Below, piece after piece: positions 33,018-37,278 of a stretch of DNA of 37,278 nucleotides. The notes under the pieces were generated by a model. That model saw only the letters and a program-made list of their open reading frames with translations. It was not told where the DNA came from and made no database searches. The position numbers and the translations under genes are program-made. Within the stretch, counting starts at the first letter, position 1. Every line of letters starts with the position of its first letter. The stretch is taken from assembly GCA_944372585.1 (NCBI GenBank), contig CALVZQ010000005.1, forward strand, positions 1 through 37,278. Reading direction: 5' to 3'. This DNA is from an uncultured Clostridia bacterium. Lineage in GTDB: Bacteria > Bacillota > Clostridia > Christensenellales > UBA1242.

Positions 33018-33662
33018 ATGTTATCAATTAAGAACTTATATCTTAAATATACCAAAGAGTTTTATGCTCTTGAAGACATCAATCTTGATGTTGCGCCTGG
33101 GGAAAGTGTGGCTTTTGTTGGGGAGCAAAACAGCGGAAAGACCACCTTGCTTAGAGTGATTGCAAAGTTGGAAGATTACGATTCTGGAGAAGTTTACATC
33201 AACAAAATTCCTTTAAAAAAGATTGATTTCAAGACAGACATCAGTGTTGGTTATGTGCCATATTGTCCTGTATTTTTGGAGAATAAAACTGTTTATGAAA
33301 ACTTTAAGTACATCTTGAACAAAAAAGGATATAAGCCTGCTGAAGCGGAGAAGATGATTAATAATGCCATAATTGATTTTTCTCTTGAAAAAATCAGAGA
33401 CGAAAAAGTTAAAAACATCAGAAAGGAAGATAAATACATCTTGTCACTCATCAGATTGTCATTCAGACAACTTGACTTGCTTCTTGTTGACAACATTTTT
33501 GATGAAATTTCTGACATTTATATTGATGCCATTCTCAACATGATTAAGAAACTTAAAGGACCAGATACAACTTTGATTTTGGCTTGCACAAGACCTGAAA
33601 TCGCAGAAAAAATTTGCAAAAGAAAGATTTATTTTGAACATGGCAAAGTCGTTGACGAATAA
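33018..33662 (+). CDS. Degenerate ABC-type ATPase
   Basis: A 214-residue protein with the ABC ATPase layout: LYLKYTKEFYALEDINLDVAPG, Walker A GEQNSGKTT at about residues 36-44, then LLRVIAKLEDYDSGEVYING-like strand. The other motifs are lost: the Q-loop Gln is Tyr (GYVPYCP), the LSGGQ signature is IRKED, Walker B LLLVDN has Asn where the catalytic Glu is expected, and the switch His is absent (LACTRPE). It may bind but probably does not turn over ATP normally. GGGAG precedes ATG 33018. No permease gene is adjacent. Confidence 0.75.
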   Translation: MLSIKNLYLKYTKEFYALEDINLDVAPGESVAFVGEQNSGKTTLLRVIAKLEDYDSGEVYINKIPLKKIDFKTDISVGYVPYCPVFLENKTVYENFKYILNKKGYKPAEAEKMINNAIIDFSLEKIRDEKVKNIRKEDKYILSLIRLSFRQLDLLLVDNIFDEISDIYIDAILNMIKKLKGPDTTLILACTRPEIAEKICKRKIYFEHGKVVDE

Positions 33663-33697
33663 AAAAACAGACCAACTTGAAATAAGTTGGTTTTTTG
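33661..33697 (+). terminator. Terminator after the ABC-like gene
   Basis: ACCAACTT (33671-33678) pairs with AAGTTGGT (33684-33691) and six T residues follow; an A run lies before it. Confidence 0.85.
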
Positions 33698-33778
33698 TTG
33701 TCCATTTTTAAGCACCATAGTGCGTATTTGAATACATTTTAATTTTAATGTGATATATTGTGTGTAGGAAGGTGAAAA

Positions 33779-34006
33779 ATGGATAAGTTGGTTGATTTGT
33801 TATATTAAAATTTTGTAGAACGAAAAATTGAAAAGATGGAAGAATATAAATTATATGAAAGTTTGGCGGATATTGAAGAAAAATTAAGAATGTCATTAGA
33901 TAAGAATCAAAAAGTATTATTAGAAAAATATCAACAAGATATGTTTGAATTACATTATTATGAAGATAAAATTTTAATTGAGTATATTGTCAAACTGTTT
34001 CGTTAA
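33779..34006 (+). pseudogene. Small helical protein gene with stop at codon 10
   Basis: ATG 33779 is preceded by AGGAAGG and begins MDKLVDLLY, then TAA (33806-33808), then continues in frame with NFVERKIEKMEEYKLYESL and 47 further residues to TAA at 34004. A GAA to TAA change would explain it. The remaining frame has an internal ATG (33837) but without a ribosome site. The predicted product is a charged helical protein of about 75 residues of unknown function. It may be recently inactivated, or the stop may be read through or be a sequencing error. Confidence 0.55.
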
Positions 34007-34009
34007 CAT

Positions 34010-34423
34010 TTATAAATCTTCAAATGTGGAAGATACGTCAATGATTTTTTCTACATTCTCTTCACTTGGTTTTGATTTTTTTTGGGGAGATAGCATGTTG
34101 GACAGCGCTTGCATCAACATGTTATTTTTTTGATCTGAGCTGTTGTTATTTCCAAAAAGATTGCTGGCAAAAAGAGATGTCAACAGATCGTTGTTTCCAA
34201 ACAAATTCCCAAAAAGATTGCTTCCATTTTGTGAGTTGAACAGGTTTGAAAAAGGGTTTTGCCCTATGTTTTGATTTTGTGTGTTTTGTTCTTGCTGAAA
34301 ATTCTCTTGTGTGTTTGGTGTTTCAAAAGATTGTGTTTGGGCGCTCATGTTCAATGCCTCGGGGTAGTAGGCATTTGCTCTGTTATTTTGAAATTGTTGG
34401 CCATTATTCCAAAAATTGTTCAT
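34010..34423 (-). CDS. Asn/Gln-rich low-complexity protein
   Basis: A 137-residue protein dominated by Asn, Gln, Phe, Ser and Leu. Residues about 30-60 are NTQNQN-like repeats; residues 55-95 hold four NLF units (NLFNSQNGSNLFGNLFGNN, then SNLFGNN). The C-terminus (KKSKPSEENVEKIIDVSSTFEDL) is charged. There is no signal peptide. The composition resembles disordered, assembly-prone segments. The ATG lacks a clear ribosome site but TATAAA lies five bases upstream on the minus strand, so it may be leaderless. The reverse strand also has open frames, but they lack starts with ribosome sites. Confidence 0.6.
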   Translation of the reverse strand: MNNFWNNGQQFQNNRANAYYPEALNMSAQTQSFETPNTQENFQQEQNTQNQNIGQNPFSNLFNSQNGSNLFGNLFGNNDLLTSLFASNLFGNNNSSDQKNNMLMQALSNMLSPQKKSKPSEENVEKIIDVSSTFEDL

Positions 34424-34500
34424 GCTTATTTATATGCAAGAAAATTTGATTTAGTGTAGATTTTTCAAACTTAAACATATATTGTTTCTAGGAGCAAAAT

Positions 34501-34767
34501 ATGAAACTTAGTGAAATGTCAAAAAATCAACCCACTTCAAAGACTAAGAACACAAATTCCCAAAAGGACATCAATCAGGCATATGAAGATTTGAAAGACC
34601 GTCCAGCAGATGAGCTGTTTTCCATGCTTTCCAGAGAAATTCAAAATCAAAAACTTAATGGCACTTTTGATTATGATGCTCTCAGAAGTTCAGTTGAGAA
34701 AATTAAGATGTATCTGCCAACTCAAACCTACGAAAATATGATAAGGATAATTGACAGTTTGAAATGA
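34501..34767 (+). CDS. Small protein coupled to the subtilisin-like protease
   Basis: An 88-residue soluble protein with a polar, Lys/Asn/Ser-rich N-terminus and a helical C-terminal half (DINQAYEDLKDRPADELFSM, then YENMIRIIDSLK). AGGAG precedes the ATG. Its stop overlaps the protease start (ATGA at 34764-34767), so the two are translated together. I do not recognise it; an inhibitor, chaperone or adaptor for the protease is possible but unproven. Confidence 0.7.
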   Translation: MKLSEMSKNQPTSKTKNTNSQKDINQAYEDLKDRPADELFSMLSREIQNQKLNGTFDYDALRSSVEKIKMYLPTQTYENMIRIIDSLK

Positions 34768-35906
34768 ATATAAACAAAATTGACAGAAGATTATTAAACG
34801 AAATTGCAATATTAAGCCAAGACAAAAAATTGCCATGCCTTGTTTTTTCCAAAAATTTGGATAATACAAGGCAGGTTTTGAATAATAGAAAGATACATAT
34901 CATTGATGAATATTTATTCATAAATTCTTTCTATTGCAAAGCGTCTCAAAAGGAAATTTTTTCGCTGTCAACTTCTGATTCTGTGAAATTCATTTCTTCG
35001 CTTGCAGTGGCAAATTGCATGATGTATGTTTCAAAACAAATTCTTGGGGCACAAGAATTGCCTTTCTATGGAGAAGGGGTGGGAGTTGCTTTCATTGACA
35101 CTGGGCTTGCTCCACATTGTGATTTCATGATTGGGCGAAATCGAGTGGAACTTTTTAAGGACTTCATTTCAAACAAGAAAAATATGTATGATGACAATGG
35201 ACACGGAACTTTTGTTTGTGGGGTGTGTTCCGGCTGTGGAGCTTTGTCAAAATTTAAATATTCCGGAATTGCTCCAAAATCCAAAATCTTTGCACTCAAA
35301 GCTTTAAATGATAAGGGTGAGGCCAGTGCGAACAAAATTCTTGATGCTATGGAATGGGTTTATGACAATCATCAAAAATACGACATCAAAGTTGTTTGCA
35401 TGAGTTTTGGAAGTGAACCGCTTGGACACAATGACCCTATCATGCTTGGGGCCGATGCTCTATGGAAAGATGGAGTGGTTGTGGTTGCGGCGGCAGGAAA
35501 CAGTGGACCTGAATATCAGACTATCAAATCTCCGGGCATAAGTTCAAAAATTATCACTGTTGGGGGAATTGACGACAACAGATATGATGATGCAAATTTC
35601 AATCGAAAATATTTTGAAATTGCAGATTTTTCATCACGTGGACCTGCTTTTCGAAACATAAAACCAGATGTGGTTGCACCAAGTGTGGATATCATTTCAT
35701 GCGGAATTAAAAATCCATACACTCTTTTGAGTGGAACTTCTGTCGCAACTCCAATGATTGCAGGTCTTTGTTGTTTGCTTCTGGAAAAAGACAAAAATTT
35801 GAAACCAGAACAAATTAAAAACATTTTGATAAGAACTTGTCAACCTTTGGGTTTTGAAATGTATTTGGAAGGATATGGTTTGCCTAATATGGAAAAATTA
35901 ATTTAA
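34764..35906 (+). CDS. Intracellular subtilisin-like (S8, AprX-like) serine protease
   Basis: A 380-residue S8 peptidase with complete triad: Asp112 in VAFIDTGLAPHCDF, His147 in DDNGHGTFVCGV and Ser326 in SGTSVATPMIAG; the oxyanion Asn is in AAAGNSGP. There is no signal peptide, and the 90-residue N-terminal region may be an inhibitory or docking domain. The organisation resembles the cytoplasmic AprX type of Bacillus. The gene is translationally coupled to a small upstream protein. It ends 36 bases before the convergent murG stop; no convincing terminator is visible there. Confidence 0.93.
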   Translation: MNINKIDRRLLNEIAILSQDKKLPCLVFSKNLDNTRQVLNNRKIHIIDEYLFINSFYCKASQKEIFSLSTSDSVKFISSLAVANCMMYVSKQILGAQELPFYGEGVGVAFIDTGLAPHCDFMIGRNRVELFKDFISNKKNMYDDNGHGTFVCGVCSGCGALSKFKYSGIAPKSKIFALKALNDKGEASANKILDAMEWVYDNHQKYDIKVVCMSFGSEPLGHNDPIMLGADALWKDGVVVVAAAGNSGPEYQTIKSPGISSKIITVGGIDDNRYDDANFNRKYFEIADFSSRGPAFRNIKPDVVAPSVDIISCGIKNPYTLLSGTSVATPMIAGLCCLLLEKDKNLKPEQIKNILIRTCQPLGFEMYLEGYGLPNMEKLI

Positions 35907-35942
35907 TTTTAATAATATTAAAAAATTAAAATAAATTAATAA

Positions 35943-36977
35943 TTAATTTTTAATATATTTTTTAATTAAATCACAAATATTGTCAACTGCATTATTTTTT
36001 GCAGTTTTTTTCATATTTTTTTGTATTTTTTCTTTATTTTTTATTATTTTTTCTAATTTATTGATAAATATTTCATAATTATATTCTTCTTCTTCAAGCA
36101 TTTCACAATATCCAAGGTTTTGAAAAAGTTTGGCATTTTCAATTTGATCACCTCTTGAACATTTTTTTGACAGCGGAATTAACAACATAGGTTTTTCTAG
36201 GGCTAAAAGTTCGTTTATGACACCACTTCCTGCTCTGGAAATGACAATGTCGGCAGTTGTGTAGTAATCTTCAATGTTGTCAGCATAAGGAACAATTTTG
36301 TAATTTTCATGCTTAATGTCTTTATAATTTTTCTTTCCTGCAATATGGATGATGTTAAATTTTTTGGTTAGCGCATCCAAATTTTTGATAATTATTTCAT
36401 TTAAAAACTGTGCACCCAAACTTCCACCAAGGACTAATATTGTTGGATTTGAGTTGTTGAAATTCAAAGGAATTGTTTTCCCATGAAATATTTTTCTTCT
36501 TATTGGTTGACCAGTGTGAACACATTTTTTGTTTTTTTCTCCAGTTGGTTCAAAAGTTGTGCACATGACTGTGCAAAAATGCAAAATGATTTTGTTTGCA
36601 AGACCGAAAGACAAATCGCTTTCATGACTTATTATTGGAAAGTTCAATTTTTTGCCCGCCATGGCAACAGGTACGGCGACAAAACCACCTTTTGAAAAAA
36701 TTATGTCTGGGGAAATTTCTTTCAGAATCTTTTTTGACTGTTTTACAGATTTTGCAAGTTTGAAAGGGATTAAGAGATTTTTGAAAGTAAGCTTTCTTTC
36801 CAATTTTACCGTTGGAATTTCGTGATATTTGATGTTTGGATAGTTTTTCAAAATTTCTTTTTCCATTCCGTTGCTTCCAATGTAATGCAATTCAAAATCG
36901 GTCAATCTTTCTGCAACAGCAAGGGCAGGGTAGACATGTCCTGCCGTTCCACCACCAGTCAAAACAATTTTTTTCAT
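35943..36977 (-). CDS. murG: UDP-GlcNAc:lipid I N-acetylglucosamine transferase MurG
   Basis: MurG adds GlcNAc to lipid I at the inner membrane face, completing lipid II. The 344-residue GT-B enzyme shows VLTGGGTAGHVYPALAVAERL (donor/lipid I loop), FSKGGFVAVPVAMAG, PIISHESDLSFG, the C-domain start LVLGGSLGAQFLNEI, and ISRAGSGVINELLALEKPMLL. AAAGGAG precedes the ATG. It stands outside a dcw cluster. The C-terminal 40 residues are unusually Lys/Asn-rich with AT-biased codons. Confidence 0.96.
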   Translation of the reverse strand: MKKIVLTGGGTAGHVYPALAVAERLTDFELHYIGSNGMEKEILKNYPNIKYHEIPTVKLERKLTFKNLLIPFKLAKSVKQSKKILKEISPDIIFSKGGFVAVPVAMAGKKLNFPIISHESDLSFGLANKIILHFCTVMCTTFEPTGEKNKKCVHTGQPIRRKIFHGKTIPLNFNNSNPTILVLGGSLGAQFLNEIIIKNLDALTKKFNIIHIAGKKNYKDIKHENYKIVPYADNIEDYYTTADIVISRAGSGVINELLALEKPMLLIPLSKKCSRGDQIENAKLFQNLGYCEMLEEEEYNYEIFINKLEKIIKNKEKIQKNMKKTAKNNAVDNICDLIKKYIKN

Positions 36978-37060
36978 TTTTTCTCCTTTTTTTTATTTAT
37001 ATTGTTTGGAGTAATAAAAAATTATATTCATTATCATTTTGGAATGTGATAAAGAATAAA

Positions 37061-37078
37061 TATGTATAATTATACATA
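37061..37078. promoter_or_regulatory. Perfect 18-base palindrome between murG and gyrB
   Basis: TATGTATAATTATACATA is its own reverse complement, and TATACAT recurs at 37081. It lies in the divergent 241-base gap and contains a TATAAT on each strand, so it may be an operator over a promoter. The rest of the gap shows no gene. Confidence 0.45.
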
Positions 37079-37218
37079 AATATACATCAAAATTTTGAAA
37101 ATACAGCGACCGAAATCGTGTTTTTGGTGAAATTTCTTGTGCAAATATTCACTTTTTGTTTTAATAATTTTAGTTTTTGTGGTAAAATATTAAAAGAAAA
37201 TCATAGTTTGGAGTGTTT

Positions 37219-37278
37219 ATGGCTGAGAAAAAATACGAATCAAAAGATATTGTCGTTCTCGATGGACTTGACGCGGTT
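37219..37278 (+). CDS. gyrB: Type IIA topoisomerase B subunit (GyrB/ParE), N-terminus only
   Basis: The last 60 bases encode MAEKKYESKDIVVLDGLDAV, cut by the window edge. The pattern Y....I.VLDGL.AV is the invariant N-terminal start of GyrB and ParE, normally continued by RKRPGMYIG. GGAG precedes the ATG; TGGTAAAAT about 30 bases upstream is a possible extended -10. GyrB and ParE cannot be told apart from this fragment. No dnaA, dnaN or recF is upstream, so this is not the usual origin-proximal gyrB context. Confidence 0.8.
   Translation, partial: MAEKKYESKDIVVLDGLDAV

Noticed and set aside
1..37278. CRISPR arrays, insertion sequences and rRNA genes
   Set aside because: No regularly spaced repeats of 24-40 bases, no transposase and no rRNA signatures were seen.

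Overview
This 37.3 kb window is AT-rich chromosomal DNA from a low-GC, anaerobic, Firmicutes/Clostridia-type bacterium. Supporting signs are a T-box-controlled thrS next to a YtxC-like sporulation gene, the McsB/ClpC protein-quality pair, a long-form hibernation factor, a YajC/YrzE-like/SecD/SecF export cluster, AprX-like intracellular subtilisin, AAGGAGG ribosome sites and a pyruvate:ferredoxin oxidoreductase. Species cannot be named from the sequence alone; an uncultured gut-type Clostridium relative is my inference.

Layout. 1-612: a broken gene tail, a cluster of short TTTTAGACA repeats and tRNA-Lys(CUU) on the minus strand; this looks like the edge of something inserted beside the tRNA. 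711-4493: a ribbon-helix-helix regulator diverges from alr, followed by rsmD and glmS. 4736-8580: an accessory block of genes without clear names: a coiled-coil protein, a transglutaminase-like protein, a structured RNA leader with two competing hairpins in front of a small gene whose start is out of frame, and a membrane protein. 8746-12802 (minus): glycerophosphodiester phosphodiesterase and nifJ (PFOR), the latter under a promoter covered by a long palindrome. 12949-16917: truA, a YwaF/TMEM164-like membrane protein, an InlB-repeat lipoprotein, ytxC-like gene and a small protein. 17059-22902: T-box and thrS, a 24-residue membrane peptide, yajC, a TIGR04086-type membrane protein, secD and secF. 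22969-31704: Y-family polymerase, a degenerate amidohydrolase, tex, a 50-residue McsA-like zinc finger, a P-loop kinase, mcsB and clpC. 31773-37278: hpf, a lipoprotein, a degenerate ABC ATPase, a small gene with an early stop, an Asn/Gln-rich protein, a small protein coupled to an AprX-like protease, murG, and the start of gyrB/parE.

Themes. Several genes keep a family fold but have lost residues regarded as essential: SecD and SecF (transmembrane aspartates), McsB (active-site Cys to Ser), the amidohydrolase (metal ligands) and the ABC ATPase (all motifs but Walker A and the Walker B Asp). A second theme is transcription start at the start codon: alr, rsmD, truA and mcsB have a -10 box 5-7 bases before ATG and no Shine-Dalgarno sequence. 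The strongest candidates for something undescribed are the 7.5-7.9 kb RNA leader plus shifted small gene, and the SecDF pair lacking the proton-relay aspartates.
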